A stretch of 64,000 nucleotides of DNA, taken from positions 124,001-188,000 of the forward strand of contig CASFRV010000001.1 in the NCBI GenBank assembly GCA_949297215.1, read 5' to 3'. Shown here one piece after another: positions 43,567-53,334 of the stretch. The stretch's first letter is position 1; each line of letters opens with the position of its first letter. The position numbers and the translations under genes are program-made. Source of the stretch: an uncultured Bacteroidales bacterium. GTDB taxonomy: Bacteria > Bacteroidota > Bacteroidia > Bacteroidales > Bacteroidaceae. A model generated the notes under the pieces. That model worked only from the letters and a program-made list of their open reading frames with translations. It searched no databases and was not told the origin of the DNA.

Positions 43567-45366
43567 TTATTCTTCCGAGAAGTCCACCATGATGCGCCGG
43601 TATGCGCTGAACAGGCGGGCTTTTGAAATGAAGCCGACAAAATGGCGTTCGGCATCGACGACGGGAAGCATGTCGGCGTCGGAGTTTTGAAACGTCTCCA
43701 TCACCGTACTCATGGGCTCGTTCGTGCCCAGCGTGGCGCGCGGCTGCTCCATGAGCTGGCGGACGGTGTATCGGCGGTAGAGCTCGCTGCGGAATATGAC
43801 CTTGCGGATGCTTTCCAGGTTGATAACGCCGAGCAGCGTCCCCTTCAGGTCGGTTACGGCGAACATATTGCTTTTTTCGTTCGAGACGACGCGCACCACC
43901 TGGCCCAGGTCCATGTCGGGGCGCAGCTGGGGCGTGTTTTTCTCGATGACGGCGTCGAGCGACATGAGCGTGAGCACCGAGCGGTCCTTGTGGTGGGTGA
44001 GCAGCTCGCCCTTGCGCGCCAGACGCATCGAGTAAATGCTGTGGGGCTCAAAGACGTTAATGGTCAGATACGAGGAGACGGACACGATCATGAGCGGTAT
44101 GAACAGGTCGTAGCCGCCCGTGAGCTCCGCAATGAGGAACACGCCCGTCAGCGGGGCATGGAAAACGCCGCTCATGACGCCTGCCATGCCCAGCAGGGCA
44201 TAGTTCGTCTCGGGCACGTGGATGTCGATGGGGATATACAGGTTCCATATCCGCGAGAAGACGAAGCCGCTGATGCAGCCCAGAAAGAGGCTTGGCGCAA
44301 ACGTTCCGCCGCAGCCTCCGCCGCCGTTTGTGGCCGTCGTGGCGAACACCTTGAGCAGGATGATGAGGCCCAGATAGAGCAGCAGGTATTCGGAGTGGCC
44401 GTAAAAGAGCGAATTGTTCATCACGCTGTCGACGTCCTCTCCCGCGTGGCCGCTCAGCAGGGTGCCGATGGTGGCGTAGCCTTCGCCGTAGAGTGGCGGG
44501 AAAAAGTAGATGAGCACGGCCAGCACCGAGCCGCCGAGCAGCAGGCGTGGGTAGAGCCCTTTCAGGCGGCCGAACACTTGCTCGAACGAGTTCATCGTCC
44601 GCGTGAAATAGAGCGAGACGAGCCCGCAGAAGATGCCCAGAAGGATGGCCGTCGGCACGCGTTCGACGGTGAACGGGTCGACGAGCTGGAAGGGGAACTG
44701 CGCTTCCGTGCCCGTGAGGCTGTAGGTGACGCACGTGGCCGTGAGGCATGAGATGAGCAGGGGGAGGAGCGAGGCCATCGTCAGGTCGATCATGAGCACT
44801 TCGAGCGTAAAGACGAGGCCGGCGATGGGAGCCTTGAAAATGCCGGCCACGGCTCCCGACGCGCCGCAGCCTATGAGGAGCATGAGCGTCTTGTGGTCGA
44901 GCTTGAAGATGCGGCCCAGGTCGGAGCCGATGGCCGAGCCCGTCAGCACGATGGGCGACTCGGCCCCCACCGAGCCGCCGAAACCGATGGTCAGGGCCGA
45001 GGCGATGACGCTCGACCAGCAGTTGTGGCGGCGGATGTGGCCTTGCCGGCGCGAGATGGCATAAAGGATTTTCGTGACGCCGTGCCCGATGTCGTCGCGC
45101 ACGACGTATTTGATGAAGAGGGCCGTGAGGTAAATGCCCACGACGGGGTAGACAAGGAAAAGCCAGTTCGACTGCGTTACGTCGAAGCTCGACGTCAGCA
45201 AGTGCTCTATTTCGTGGATCAGCCATTTAAGGATTTGCGCCGCCAGGGCCGTGGCGATGCCCACGATGAAGCTGAGCAGCAGGATAAACTGCCGCGGGCT
45301 GAGCCGGTGCTCGCACCAGCGGGCAATGCGGCCGGGAAGGGTCAGGAAGGAGACAAGTTGCTGCAT
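43567..45366 (-). CDS. ClC-type chloride channel/transporter with C-terminal CBS domains
   Basis: A 599-residue membrane protein. The ClC domain (about 1-430) has the gating-Glu motif as GGSVGAESPIV and the GGGGCGGTFAPSLFLG block. Two CBS repeats follow (about 450-590), likely nucleotide-sensing. The usual GSGIP stretch is replaced by DIGHGV, and the position after the Glu in AGLVFTLEVLM is Val rather than the proton Glu of E. coli ClC, as in channel-like members. ATG 45366 was chosen because the 67 residues upstream in the frame are a low-complexity shadow of the preceding gene. It lies between the tsaC-like gene (91 bases) and fmt. Confidence 0.9.
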   Translation of the reverse strand: MQQLVSFLTLPGRIARWCEHRLSPRQFILLLSFIVGIATALAAQILKWLIHEIEHLLTSSFDVTQSNWLFLVYPVVGIYLTALFIKYVVRDDIGHGVTKILYAISRRQGHIRRHNCWSSVIASALTIGFGGSVGAESPIVLTGSAIGSDLGRIFKLDHKTLMLLIGCGASGAVAGIFKAPIAGLVFTLEVLMIDLTMASLLPLLISCLTATCVTYSLTGTEAQFPFQLVDPFTVERVPTAILLGIFCGLVSLYFTRTMNSFEQVFGRLKGLYPRLLLGGSVLAVLIYFFPPLYGEGYATIGTLLSGHAGEDVDSVMNNSLFYGHSEYLLLYLGLIILLKVFATTATNGGGGCGGTFAPSLFLGCISGFVFSRIWNLYIPIDIHVPETNYALLGMAGVMSGVFHAPLTGVFLIAELTGGYDLFIPLMIVSVSSYLTINVFEPHSIYSMRLARKGELLTHHKDRSVLTLMSLDAVIEKNTPQLRPDMDLGQVVRVVSNEKSNMFAVTDLKGTLLGVINLESIRKVIFRSELYRRYTVRQLMEQPRATLGTNEPMSTVMETFQNSDADMLPVVDAERHFVGFISKARLFSAYRRIMVDFSEE

Positions 45367-45457
45367 GTTTGGTGGGGTGTTATCGGTTTTTCCTCGCCGC
45401 AACGTCGCCTGCCAAGCCGGCTCCACGGGCCTGGCAGGCAGCTGCCGCGCGTGGGGC

Positions 45458-46045
45458 TCATTGGCGGATGACGGCCACCTCGCCGTGGGCGCCCAGCTTG
45501 ATGACCGACGAGGCCCGGCCGGCGGGCGGCTCGTCGCGCCGCGAGGTGCACACGTAGTCGACGGCACGGAGCAGCTCCGGCGCGATGTCGGCGAAGCACG
45601 AGGGCGCGGGCCGGCCGCTGATGTTGGCCGAGGTGGATACGACGGCGCGGCGGAAGCGGAAGCAGAGCTCGCGGCTGAAGGCTTCGCGCGTGATGCGTAT
45701 GCCCGCGCTGCCGTCGGCCGCCAGCAGATTGGGTGCCAGGTTGCGTGCGCCGTCGTAGACGATGGTCAGGGGCTTTTCGGAGAGTTCTATGAGGTCCCAG
45801 GCCACGTCGGGTACCTGGCGTACGTAAAATTGCACCTTGGCTTCCGAGTCGACCAGCGTGATGAGCGCCTTGGCGTCGTCGCGCTGCTTGACGTCGAAAA
45901 CGCGGCGCACGGCTTCGGGGTTGGTGGCGTCGCAGCCAATGCCCCATATCGTGTCGGTGGGGTAGAGGATGATGCCGCCGCGGTTCATCACGTCGACAGC
46001 ATGGCGGATGTCGTCGCGGGCGGCGGCGTCGAGCTTAAAATTCAC
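45458..46045 (-). CDS. L-threonylcarbamoyladenylate synthase (Sua5/YciO/YrdC family)
   Basis: A 195-residue enzyme expected to make threonylcarbamoyl-AMP, the precursor of t6A37 in ANN-decoding tRNAs. Family blocks are [43 protein letters not shown] and [14 protein letters not shown]. It is the short YrdC/TsaC-like form without the Sua5 C-terminal domain. A role as a YciO paralog is possible since these are hard to separate by eye. The gene overlaps the end of prfC by 11 bases. Confidence 0.88.
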   Translation of the reverse strand: MNFKLDAAARDDIRHAVDVMNRGGIILYPTDTIWGIGCDATNPEAVRRVFDVKQRDDAKALITLVDSEAKVQFYVRQVPDVAWDLIELSEKPLTIVYDGARNLAPNLLAADGSAGIRITREAFSRELCFRFRRAVVSTSANISGRPAPSCFADIAPELLRAVDYVCTSRRDEPPAGRASSVIKLGAHGEVAVIRQ

Positions 46046-47600
46046 TGGTGAAATGGAATTGGATGTGTTCGAAATCTTGTTGCGCCATTTGCAGCACGTA
46101 GTTGCTGTCGGCCAGGAAAACGTCGCGGCCTTCGCGGTCTTTGGCCATATACTGGTATTTGCGCTTCTTGAAAGCCTCGAGCTGGGCCTCGTCGTCGCTC
46201 TCGATCCAGCAGGCCTTGTAGAGGCTGAGCGGCTCCCAGCGGCACTTGGCGTTGTACTCGTGCTCGAGGCGATACTGTATCACCTCAAACTGCAACTGTC
46301 CGACGGTGCCGATGATTTTCCGGTTGTTAAACTGGTTGACAAAGAGCTGCGCCACGCCCTCGTCCATGAGCTGCTCGATGCCCTTGTTCAGCTGCTTGGT
46401 TTTCATGGGGTCGGCGTTTTCGATATACTTGAACATCTCGGGCGAAAAGCTGGGCAGGCCCTTGAAATGGAGCTGCTCGCCCTCGGTGAGCGTGTCGCCT
46501 ATTTTGAATATGCCGCCCATGGGCAGGCCCACGATGTCGCCGGGCCAGGCTTCCTCGATGGTGCTTTTGCGCTGGGCCATAAACTGCGTGGGCGAGGTGA
46601 AGCGGTAGGTCTTTCCCTGCCGCACGTGCAGATAGGGCTCGCCGCGGCGGAAGCGTCCGCTGCACACCTTGCAGAAAGCGATGCACGAGCGGTGGTTGGG
46701 GTCGATGTTGGCCGTGATCTTGAAGATAAAGCCCGTAAACTTGGGCTCCTCGGGCCGCACGCTGCGCTCCTCGGCCGGGACGGGGCGGGGCGAGGGGGCA
46801 ATCTGCACAAAGCAGTCGAGCAACTCCTTTACGCCGAAGTTGTTGAGGGCCGAGCCGAAAAAGACGGGAGCTGTGCGGGCTTCCAGGTAGTCGGCCACGT
46901 CGAAGGCGGGGTAAACGCCGTCGATGAGCGACAGATCGTCGCGCAGACGGACTGCGTCGGCCTCGCCCACGTTGGCTTCGAGCTCGGGGCTGTGGATGTC
47001 GACGGTTATCTTCTCCGTGACCTTCTGCTTGTCGGGGGCAAAGAGGTTGAGCTGCTGCTCATAGATGTTGTAGACGCCCTTGAAGCGGGCTCCCTGGTTG
47101 ATGGGCCACGACAGCGGGCGCACGCTGATTTGCAGCTCCTGCTCAAGCTCGTCGAGCAAGTCGAACGGATCTTTTCCCTCGCGGTCCATCTTGTTTACAA
47201 AGACGATGACGGGCGTTTTGCGCATGCGGCACACGGTCATGAGCTTGCGCGTCTGGGCCTCGACGCCCTTGGCGCTGTCTACGACGATAATGGCCGAGTC
47301 GACGGCCGTGAGCGTGCGGAAGGTGTCTTCGGCAAAATCCTGGTGGCCCGGCGTGTCGAGGATGTTGACCTTGTAGTCGCCGTAGTCGAACTCCATGACC
47401 GAGGTCGTAACGGAGATGCCGCGCTGCTTCTCGATTTCCATCCAGTCGCTCGTGGCCGTCTTTTTGATTTTGTTGCTCTTCACGGCGCCGGCCACCTGTA
47501 TCTGCCCGCCGAAGAGAAGCAGCTTCTCGGTCAGGGTCGTTTTGCCCGCGTCGGGGTGTGAGATGATGGCGAAGGTTCTTCTTCTTTCAATTTCGTTCAT
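46035..47600 (-). CDS. prfC: Peptide chain release factor 3
   Basis: A 521-residue translational GTPase that removes RF1/RF2 from the ribosome after termination. G1 is [14 protein letters not shown]2 [14 protein letters not shown]3 DTPGHQDF, G4 NKMDREG; the RF3-specific [13 protein letters not shown] and, in the C-terminal part, [17 protein letters not shown] are present. The start at 47600 gives [22 protein letters not shown]; the frame extends upstream but without conserved sequence. It belongs to the minus-strand run from 49917 to 42581. Confidence 0.96.
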   Translation of the reverse strand: MNEIERRRTFAIISHPDAGKTTLTEKLLLFGGQIQVAGAVKSNKIKKTATSDWMEIEKQRGISVTTSVMEFDYGDYKVNILDTPGHQDFAEDTFRTLTAVDSAIIVVDSAKGVEAQTRKLMTVCRMRKTPVIVFVNKMDREGKDPFDLLDELEQELQISVRPLSWPINQGARFKGVYNIYEQQLNLFAPDKQKVTEKITVDIHSPELEANVGEADAVRLRDDLSLIDGVYPAFDVADYLEARTAPVFFGSALNNFGVKELLDCFVQIAPSPRPVPAEERSVRPEEPKFTGFIFKITANIDPNHRSCIAFCKVCSGRFRRGEPYLHVRQGKTYRFTSPTQFMAQRKSTIEEAWPGDIVGLPMGGIFKIGDTLTEGEQLHFKGLPSFSPEMFKYIENADPMKTKQLNKGIEQLMDEGVAQLFVNQFNNRKIIGTVGQLQFEVIQYRLEHEYNAKCRWEPLSLYKACWIESDDEAQLEAFKKRKYQYMAKDREGRDVFLADSNYVLQMAQQDFEHIQFHFTSEF

Positions 47601-47685
47601 AAACGGAGATGGGAGTGGGGCCGTCGGTCCGTCTGTCCCGCGCGGGGGCAGCAGGGGGGCGGCCGGTGTCTCGGTGATGTATGTC

Positions 47686-48546
47686 TTAGAGTTTTTTGAC
47701 GCATTCGCGCAGGCTGTCTTCCCACCAGGGGATGGAGAGCCCGTAGGTTTGCTTGATTTTTGTTTTGTCGAGCACGGAGTAGTGGGGGCGCCGGGCCGGC
47801 ACGGGGTATTCGTCGGTGTGGAGCGGGCGCAGGCGGCAGTCGTCTTCGTCGATGCCGGCAGCCCGGTGTATGGCGTGGGCAAAGTCGAACCACGACGTGG
47901 CGCCCTCGTTGGCATAGTGGTAAATGCCGGGCAGCACGCCGGCGTCGACCACGTGCATGATGGCATCGGCCAGGTCGCGGGCATAAGTGGGCGTTCCCAC
48001 CTGGTCGGCCACGACGCCCAGCTCTTTGCGCTCGCGTCCCAGGCGGAGCATCGTTTTTACGAAGTTGTGGCCGAACGTGGAGTAGAGCCATCCCGTGCGT
48101 ATGACCATGGCTCCCGGGCACAGGCGGACAACGCTCTCCTCGCCCATCAGTTTGGTGCGGCCGTAAACGGTTTGAGGGTGCGTGTGGTCGTCTTCGCGGT
48201 AGGGGCGGCAGCTCGTTCCGTCAAACACATAGTCGGTAGAGATCTGTATGATGGTGCCTCCCACGGCGGCAATGGCTTCGGCCAGGTAGCCCGGGGCAAC
48301 GTGGTTCACCAGGTCGCAGGCATCGGCCTCGCTTTCGGCACGGTCGACGGCCGTAAAGGCGGCACAGTTGACGATCACCGAGAAAGCGCCTTCCTCGACA
48401 AAGCGGAAAACGGCTTCGCGGTTCGTGATGTCCAGCTCGTCGCGGTCGGTAAAGTGCAGGCGGCAGCTGTCGGCATAGGCCGGCGCCAGCTTTTGCAGCT
48501 CGTTGCCCAGCTGGCCGTGGCAGCCTGTTACGAGAACTTCTTTCAT
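47686..48546 (-). CDS. rfbD: dTDP-4-dehydrorhamnose reductase RfbD
   Basis: A 286-residue NAD(P)H-dependent enzyme for the last step of dTDP-L-rhamnose synthesis. The Rossmann motif is [12 protein letters not shown], with [20 protein letters not shown], the catalytic YGRTK preceded by STDYVFDG, and the late block [17 protein letters not shown]. The start at 48546 puts the Rossmann strand at the N-terminus. rfbA lies about 14 kb away (62393-63274); rfbB and rfbC are not in the window. Confidence 0.95.
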   Translation of the reverse strand: MKEVLVTGCHGQLGNELQKLAPAYADSCRLHFTDRDELDITNREAVFRFVEEGAFSVIVNCAAFTAVDRAESEADACDLVNHVAPGYLAEAIAAVGGTIIQISTDYVFDGTSCRPYREDDHTHPQTVYGRTKLMGEESVVRLCPGAMVIRTGWLYSTFGHNFVKTMLRLGRERKELGVVADQVGTPTYARDLADAIMHVVDAGVLPGIYHYANEGATSWFDFAHAIHRAAGIDEDDCRLRPLHTDEYPVPARRPHYSVLDKTKIKQTYGLSIPWWEDSLRECVKKL

Positions 48547-48619
48547 GAGCTTCTGTATGATTTTTCTTGTCGTTGTTTCTATATATAATAAGGAGTGGCC
48601 CGTCCGGCCGCTCCCGGCG

Positions 48620-49165
48620 TCAGTCGAAGTCGAGCAGTCCGTCGCGTTCCTTGAAGTAATAGTCCGACAGGCGGTGGAGCAAGGCGGCAATGTCGGCCGT
48701 GGCGCGCTCTGTGGCGGGCGTAAGCTCTTTTTTCTGCATGCGTAGCAGCATGACGCCGTAAAGCGCTTCGAAGCAGGTCTCAATCTCCGGTTTTTCGGCC
48801 CCGCCGGCGCGGCTGCGCAGCTCGACGATGTAGGGCAGTACGCGCATGTAGGCCGCCCGATAGCCCGGGAAACGCTCGGAGGCCAGCAGGCGGGCGTGCA
48901 GGTCGGCCAGTTCGGCCAGTGCGCCGCGGGCAATCTGTGTGTGCCCCTTTTCGGCCACGCCTTCGCGCCGCATCATGTCGCACAGGTCGGCATACCAGCG
49001 GGCTTCCTTGCGCAGCTCATCGTCCGTGGAGCCGCCGGCGCCGGCCAGCTCGCGGGCCACGCGTTCTTCGTCGAGCCCGTAGGCGCGCATCAGGTCTTCC
49101 ACCTGCCACAGGTGCAGGATATATTCAGCCCGGTTCGTGTTTCTAAGTTCGTCGGTTATCATCAT
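48620..49165 (-). CDS. DUF4924 family protein
   Basis: A 181-residue, mostly helical cytoplasmic protein with no signal or membrane segment. The N-terminal ITDELRNTNRAEYILHLWQVEDLMRAYGLD is the hallmark of DUF4924, a Bacteroidetes family of unknown role. The core includes QIARGALAELADLHARLL, and it ends in YYFKERDGLLDFD. It lies between the LysE-type transporter gene (80 bases) and rfbD (73 bases), the same company I associate with this family elsewhere in the order; that is from memory and not checked here. Confidence 0.8.
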   Translation of the reverse strand: MMITDELRNTNRAEYILHLWQVEDLMRAYGLDEERVARELAGAGGSTDDELRKEARWYADLCDMMRREGVAEKGHTQIARGALAELADLHARLLASERFPGYRAAYMRVLPYIVELRSRAGGAEKPEIETCFEALYGVMLLRMQKKELTPATERATADIAALLHRLSDYYFKERDGLLDFD

Positions 49166-49245
49166 GTTTTCTTATGTACGCTTTGGTCACATTTTCCCGG
49201 CCGGCCCTCAGTCAGGGCGTGGCGCCGCGGCATTGCGTCACCGTT

Positions 49246-49917
49246 TCAAAACAGGTTCAGGTGCAGCAGCGTGGTGAGCGCATAGCCCACGGCTGCCACG
49301 ACCACCACGGTGCCGATCGTACGGTTCAGGCGCAGGATGCCGCGCAGGCCGAAGTTCTGGCGCATGCGGTCGATGATGTACGTGAGCACGAGCCACCACA
49401 GCATGGCGCCGACCACGATGGATGTATAGCCCAAGCATTGCTCAGGCAAGTGGTCGGGGACGACAAACGTCAGCAGCGAAAACAGCGCGACAAAGAGGAA
49501 AACGATGAGCGGGTTGGAGAGAGTGACGAGAAACGCCGTCACAAAGTTGTGAACCAGCGAGCCCCGCCGCCGCGGCACGGGCCGGATGCAGCGCCGAGGG
49601 TCGGTGCGGAACATGTACAGACCAAAGACCAGCAGCATGGCGCTTCCCACGAGCTTCAGCACGAAGAGCGTGCGCTCGTTGTCTATAAGATCCATGACGA
49701 AGCCCATGCCAAATCCCGTCATGAGGGCATATAAAATGTCGCTCAACGCTGCACCTGCTCCCGTGGCCAGACCATAGGCACGCCCCTTCTGCAAGGTGCG
49801 CTGTATGCAGAGCACGCCCACCGGCCCCATGGGAGCCGAGGCTATGATGCCGATGAGTAGACCTTTTATGACGAGCTGAAACGGGCCTGCGTAGTGAAGC
49901 CAGAAATCTAAGTTCAT
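49246..49917 (-). CDS. LysE/RhtB-family amino acid exporter
   Basis: A 223-residue inner-membrane protein with six predicted helices. The first helices carry GLLIGIIASAPMGPVGVLCIQRTLQKGR, the LysE family signature, followed by GAGAALSDILYALMTGFGMG and TLSNPLIVFLFVALFS. The substrate, probably an amino acid or similar metabolite, cannot be read from sequence. It is the first gene of the minus-strand run that ends with fmt; a poor -7-like GAATTTTG (49925-49932) lies just upstream. Confidence 0.88.
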   Translation of the reverse strand: MNLDFWLHYAGPFQLVIKGLLIGIIASAPMGPVGVLCIQRTLQKGRAYGLATGAGAALSDILYALMTGFGMGFVMDLIDNERTLFVLKLVGSAMLLVFGLYMFRTDPRRCIRPVPRRRGSLVHNFVTAFLVTLSNPLIVFLFVALFSLLTFVVPDHLPEQCLGYTSIVVGAMLWWLVLTYIIDRMRQNFGLRGILRLNRTIGTVVVVAAVGYALTTLLHLNLF

Positions 49918-50228
49918 ACCGTTTGCAAAATTCGCAATTTTTTACGGATGTACGAAACTTTCAGCTCTCCTTTTAGTGCTTTGCTCCCTTGATAACGACG
50001 TTTGACCCTTTGCTCCCTGCCCGCTTCCGCCCGTTTTTAACACAACTGAACAGAACTCCGCGGCGGCGCGGCGCCTCCTTCCGGCCGCATGCGCCCGGAA
50101 AATGCCGTCGCGGCGACGCAACCGGCGGTGTAGGCGAAAAAAACGGTGCGGAGGTGCCGCAGGGCAGAATTTTCTCCGTATTTTTGTACTTTCATAACAA
50201 AGCGTTAACTAACAAAATCATAGCAACC
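49918..50228. other. Divergent intergenic region between LysE and glucokinase genes
   Basis: Minus-strand GAATTTTG near 49925-49932 is a possible -7 for the LysE run, and plus-strand TATTTTTG at 50179-50186 is a good -7 for the glucokinase gene. The GC-rich middle (about 50030-50165) shows nothing I can interpret. Confidence 0.5.
50179..50186 (+). promoter_or_regulatory. Probable -7 element (TATTTTTG) for the glucokinase gene
   Basis: An exact -7 match 43 bases before the ATG at 50229; no clear -33 TTTG at the normal spacing. Confidence 0.5.
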
Positions 50229-51197
50229 ATGGAAATAACGACGGAGAAACCCTATGTGATAGGTCTCGACATGGGGGGGACAAACTCTATCTTCGGTATT
50301 GTCGACCAGCGCGGTACGATAAAGGCACAGACTGCCATAAAAACGGCCGCCTATCCGCGCATTGAAGATTATGTGAAAGCTGCTGCCGAGGCTTTACAGC
50401 CGGCGCTCGACGTGGTGGGCGGCATTGAGAATATCCGCGGCATGGGTATCGGCGCTCCCAACGCCAATTATTATACGGGCAACATCGAAGATGCTGCCAA
50501 CCTGGTGTGGAAAGGCATTGTTCCCGTGGCAGCGCTTTTCGAGGAGGCCTTGGGCATTCCCGTGCGTGTGACAAACGATGCCAACGCCGCAGCAATGGGC
50601 GAGATGACCTATGGCGTGGCCCGCGGCATGAAGAACTTTATCATGATCACGCTGGGAACCGGCGTCGGCAGCGGCATTGTTGTCGATGGCAAGGTTGTGT
50701 ACGGCAGCGACGGTTTTGCAGGCGAGCTTGGGCACGTCATTGTGGACCATGGTCCCGAAGCCCGCTCCTGCGGTTGCGGACGTCGCGGTTGTCTGGAAAC
50801 CTATTGTTCGGCTACCGGCGTGGCACGCACGGCGCGCGAGTTTCTGTCGCACAGCGCCGAGCCGAGTAAGTTGCGTGAGCTCAACCCGGACGACATTACC
50901 TCGTTCGATGTCTATCAGGCGGCCGAAGCAGGCGACGATATGGCCATCCGCATCTTCGACTACACAGGGCGTATCCTGGGTGCGGCCTGCGCCGATTTCG
51001 CAGCGTTCAGCAGCCCCGAAGCTTTTGTCTTCTTCGGCGGGCTCACGAAAGCCGGCGAATACCTGATGGCTCCGCTCCGCCGCGCTTACGAAGAGAACAT
51101 ACTTTTCGTCTATCGCGGAAAGGCCAAACTGCTCGTCTCTTCCCTCAACGGAAGCGAGGCCGCCGTGCTCGGAGCCAGCGCTTTGGGCTGGGAATAA
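50229..51197 (+). CDS. ROK-family glucokinase
   Basis: A 322-residue cytoplasmic sugar kinase. The phosphate-1 motif is [15 protein letters not shown], the sugar-binding Asn-Asp lie in [12 protein letters not shown], and phosphate-2 is [13 protein letters not shown]. The ROK zinc motif is complete: [14 protein letters not shown]. Substrate is most likely glucose, though ROK kinases for other hexoses look alike. The frame is open for 80 residues upstream, but ATG 50229 starts just before the first conserved strand and follows a -7 element by 43 bases. It forms its own unit before the rpsF operon. Confidence 0.93.
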   Translation: MEITTEKPYVIGLDMGGTNSIFGIVDQRGTIKAQTAIKTAAYPRIEDYVKAAAEALQPALDVVGGIENIRGMGIGAPNANYYTGNIEDAANLVWKGIVPVAALFEEALGIPVRVTNDANAAAMGEMTYGVARGMKNFIMITLGTGVGSGIVVDGKVVYGSDGFAGELGHVIVDHGPEARSCGCGRRGCLETYCSATGVARTAREFLSHSAEPSKLRELNPDDITSFDVYQAAEAGDDMAIRIFDYTGRILGAACADFAAFSSPEAFVFFGGLTKAGEYLMAPLRRAYEENILFVYRGKAKLLVSSLNGSEAAVLGASALGWE

Positions 51198-51228
51198 CAG
51201 CTCCGCCCCGAAAAATAAGCCCGGAGAC

Positions 51229-51259
51229 TTGTTTCCCTGCGGAAAAAAGAGTAATTTTG
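51229..51259 (+). promoter_or_regulatory. Bacteroidetes-type promoter of the rpsF-rpsR-rplI operon
   Basis: TTGT at 51229-51232 and TAATTTTG at 51252-51259 are 19 bases apart. The ATG of rpsF follows 44 bases later. Confidence 0.7.
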
Positions 51260-51303
51260 CGCCGCAATTTTGCAATTTAATAGTAACAAATCAATTTATC
51301 TTT

Positions 51304-51645
51304 ATGATGAATCAGTATGAAACCGTTTTCATTTTGACTCCCGTTTTGTCTGATCAGCAGATGAAGGAAACGGTTGAAAAATTCAAGGGTATTCTCTCCG
51401 CCGGAGGCGCAGAGCTTATCAATGAAGAGAATTGGGGATTGAAGAAGCTGGCTTATCCCATCCAGAAGAAGTCGACCGGCTTCTATCAGCTGATCGAGTT
51501 CAAGGCCGAGCCTGCGTTGATAGACAAGTTGGAAGTGGCTTACCGCCGCGATGAACGCGTCATCCGCTTCCTGACCGTCAAGATGGAGAAGTATGCGGCT
51601 CAGTATGCCGAAAAACGTCGTAACAAATTCAAAAAGGAGGACTAA
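51304..51645 (+). CDS. rpsF: 30S ribosomal protein S6
   Basis: A 113-residue ribosomal protein that binds 16S rRNA together with S18. The ferredoxin-like fold blocks [37 protein letters not shown] and [15 protein letters not shown] are standard. Two adjacent ATGs at 51304 and 51307 are both possible starts. It leads the rpsF-rpsR-rplI operon, with rpsR 3 bases after its stop. Confidence 0.97.
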   Translation: MMNQYETVFILTPVLSDQQMKETVEKFKGILSAGGAELINEENWGLKKLAYPIQKKSTGFYQLIEFKAEPALIDKLEVAYRRDERVIRFLTVKMEKYAAQYAEKRRNKFKKED

Positions 51646-51648
51646 GCA

Positions 51649-51912
51649 ATGGCACAATCAGAAATCAGATATTTAACCCCGCCCACGGTAGACGTAAAGA
51701 AAAAGAAATACTGCCGTTTCAAAAAGAGTGGAATCAAGTATATCGACTACAAAGACCCCGAATTCTTGAAGAAATTCTTAAATGAACAAGGGAAAATCCT
51801 CCCCCGTCGTATTACGGGTACATCTTTGAAGTATCAGCGTCGCGTTGCGCAGGCCGTTAAACGTGCCCGTCACTTGGCTCTGCTTCCTTTTGTAACCGAT
51901 TTGATGAAATAA
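51649..51912 (+). CDS. rpsR: 30S ribosomal protein S18
   Basis: An 87-residue basic protein of the small subunit that forms a dimer with S6. [21 protein letters not shown] and the block [20 protein letters not shown], followed by ALLPFVTD, are diagnostic. The usual position between rpsF and rplI is kept. Confidence 0.97.
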   Translation: MAQSEIRYLTPPTVDVKKKKYCRFKKSGIKYIDYKDPEFLKKFLNEQGKILPRRITGTSLKYQRRVAQAVKRARHLALLPFVTDLMK

Positions 51913-51928
51913 AAGAAAGGGATAAGAT

Positions 51929-52378
51929 ATGGAACTCATTTTGAAAGAAGATATTGTCGGCTTGGGTTACAAGGACGACATTGTAAAAGTCAAGAATGGC
52001 TATGGGCGCAATTACCTTATTCCTACGGGGAAAGCTGTGATCGCTTCTCCGTCGGCGCGGAAGATGCTTGCTGAAGAGCTTCGCCAGCGTGCCCACAAGT
52101 TGGAGAAGATCAAAAATGACGCTCTCGCTTTGGCTGAGAAGCTGAAAGCCATCGAGCCCATTAAGATCGCTGTGAAGGTGAGCGCTACGGGCAGCATATA
52201 CGGTTCTGTCAACAACGTACACATCGCAGACGAACTGAAAAAGCAGGGTCTTGAAATCGACCGCAAGATCATCGTCATGAAAGACGTGAAAGAGGTCGGT
52301 TCCTACGTGGCTACCGTGAAGCTTCATCGCGATGTTTCCGTTGAAGTTCCCTTTGAGGTAGTTGCCGAGGAGGCTTAA
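51929..52378 (+). CDS. rplI: 50S ribosomal protein L9
   Basis: A 149-residue ribosomal protein with two globular domains joined by a long helix. The N-terminal 23S-binding domain reads MELILKEDIVGLGYKDDIV and VKNGYGRNYLIPTGKAV; the central helix is charged (AEELRQRAHKLEKIKNDAL); the C-terminal domain has ATGSIYGSVNNVHIADEL. It ends the S6-S18-L9 operon, before a terminator at 52439-52474. Confidence 0.97.
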   Translation: MELILKEDIVGLGYKDDIVKVKNGYGRNYLIPTGKAVIASPSARKMLAEELRQRAHKLEKIKNDALALAEKLKAIEPIKIAVKVSATGSIYGSVNNVHIADELKKQGLEIDRKIIVMKDVKEVGSYVATVKLHRDVSVEVPFEVVAEEA

Positions 52379-52438
52379 GCCGCCGGCTTCGGATACGAAG
52401 GAAAAGAAACGGGGCGGACGCTCTGCCCCGAAGCATAT

Positions 52439-52474
52439 AAGCCCCGTCTTTCTTTGTGAAAGGCGGGGCTTTTC
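52439..52474 (+). terminator. Rho-independent terminator after rplI
   Basis: AAGCCCCGTCTTTC pairs with GAAAGGCGGGGCTT (one mismatch) over a short loop, followed by TTC. It lies only 21 bases before the truA ATG, so some readthrough into truA is likely. Confidence 0.7.
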
Positions 52475-52494
52475 TTATCAACGAACAGATAAAA

Positions 52495-53241
52495 ATGAGA
52501 TATTTCCTTACTTTTTCTTACGACGGAACGGCCTATCACGGCTGGCAGCGGCAGCCGAACGCTTTGGGCGTGCAGGAAGTGCTCGACGGGGCGTTGACAA
52601 CGCTTTTGCGGCAGCCCGTTGCAACGGTGGGGGCCGGCCGTACCGATGCGGGGGTGCATGCCTCGTGCATGGTGGCTCATTTCGATGCCGATGTGCCGGA
52701 TGAGGCTTGGCTTGCCGACAAGCTGAACCGTCTGTTGCCGCCCGACATTGCTGTTGCGGGCGTGCGGCGTGTGCGCCCGGAGGCGCACGCGCGGTTTGAC
52801 GCCGTGCGCCGCACGTATCATTATCACGTGTATATGCGCAAGGACCCCTTCCAGCGTCATTTTGCCACCCGGTTGTTTTTCCGCCCCGACTTTGAGCGCA
52901 TGAACGAGGCCGCGGCCCGGCTTTGCGAGGTGGAGGACTTCACGAGTTTCAGCAAATTGCATTCAGACGCCAAGACAAACATCTGCCACGTATCGCGGGC
53001 AGAGTGGGTCGACTTGGGCGATGGCACGTGGCGCTTTGTCATTTCGGCCGACCGCTTTCTGCGCGGTATGGTGCGGGCCATCGTGGGCACGCTCTTTGAG
53101 GTGGGCCGGGGCAGAATGGATCTCGACGAGTTTAGCCGCGTTGTCGAAGCGCGCAACCGTTGTGCGGCGGGCGATGCTGTGCCTGCCTGTGCGCTTTCGC
53201 TGGTAGAGGTGGCTTATCCGCCCGAGATATATCAGGTATGA
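52495..53241 (+). CDS. truA: tRNA pseudouridine(38-40) synthase TruA
   Basis: A 248-residue enzyme that isomerises uridines 38-40 in the tRNA anticodon arm. The N-terminus MRYFLTFSYDGTAYHGWQRQ is the family opening, and catalytic Asp51 sits in GAGRTDAGVHA. Later blocks RTYHYHVY, FTSFSKLHSDAKTNICHV and FLRGMVRAIVGTLFEVG are conserved. ATG 52495 is preferred over an upstream in-frame ATG that lies inside the terminator hairpin. Confidence 0.95.
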   Translation: MRYFLTFSYDGTAYHGWQRQPNALGVQEVLDGALTTLLRQPVATVGAGRTDAGVHASCMVAHFDADVPDEAWLADKLNRLLPPDIAVAGVRRVRPEAHARFDAVRRTYHYHVYMRKDPFQRHFATRLFFRPDFERMNEAAARLCEVEDFTSFSKLHSDAKTNICHVSRAEWVDLGDGTWRFVISADRFLRGMVRAIVGTLFEVGRGRMDLDEFSRVVEARNRCAAGDAVPACALSLVEVAYPPEIYQV

Positions 53242-53257
53242 GCGGGCGTAAGGGGAA

Positions 53258-53286
53258 AATATAAATCCCGCCGTGGCAGGCGGGAT
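53258..53286 (-). terminator. Terminator of the GH109-like gene
   Basis: On the minus strand ATCCCGCC pairs with GGCGGGAT over a 6-base loop, followed by TTATATTTTC. Confidence 0.55.
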
Positions 53287-53291
53287 GGCAG

Positions 53292-53320
53292 GCAGCCGGC
53301 GGTTTTCCGTCGGCTGTTTT
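53292..53320 (+). terminator. Rho-independent terminator after truA
   Basis: CAGCCGGCGG pairs with CCGTCGGCTG over TTTT and is followed by TTTTGTTG. Confidence 0.7.
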
Positions 53321-53334
53321 GTTGTGTAGAGGCC

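Noticed and set aside
45367-45567. N-terminal extension of the ClC protein
   Set aside because: Low-complexity Pro/Arg/Ser-rich residues that overlap the upstream gene; the conserved protein starts at 45366.
51260-51303. S6-S18 leader autoregulatory RNA before rpsF
   Set aside because: The leader is only about 40 bases and AT-rich with no visible bulged stem, so I cannot support it.
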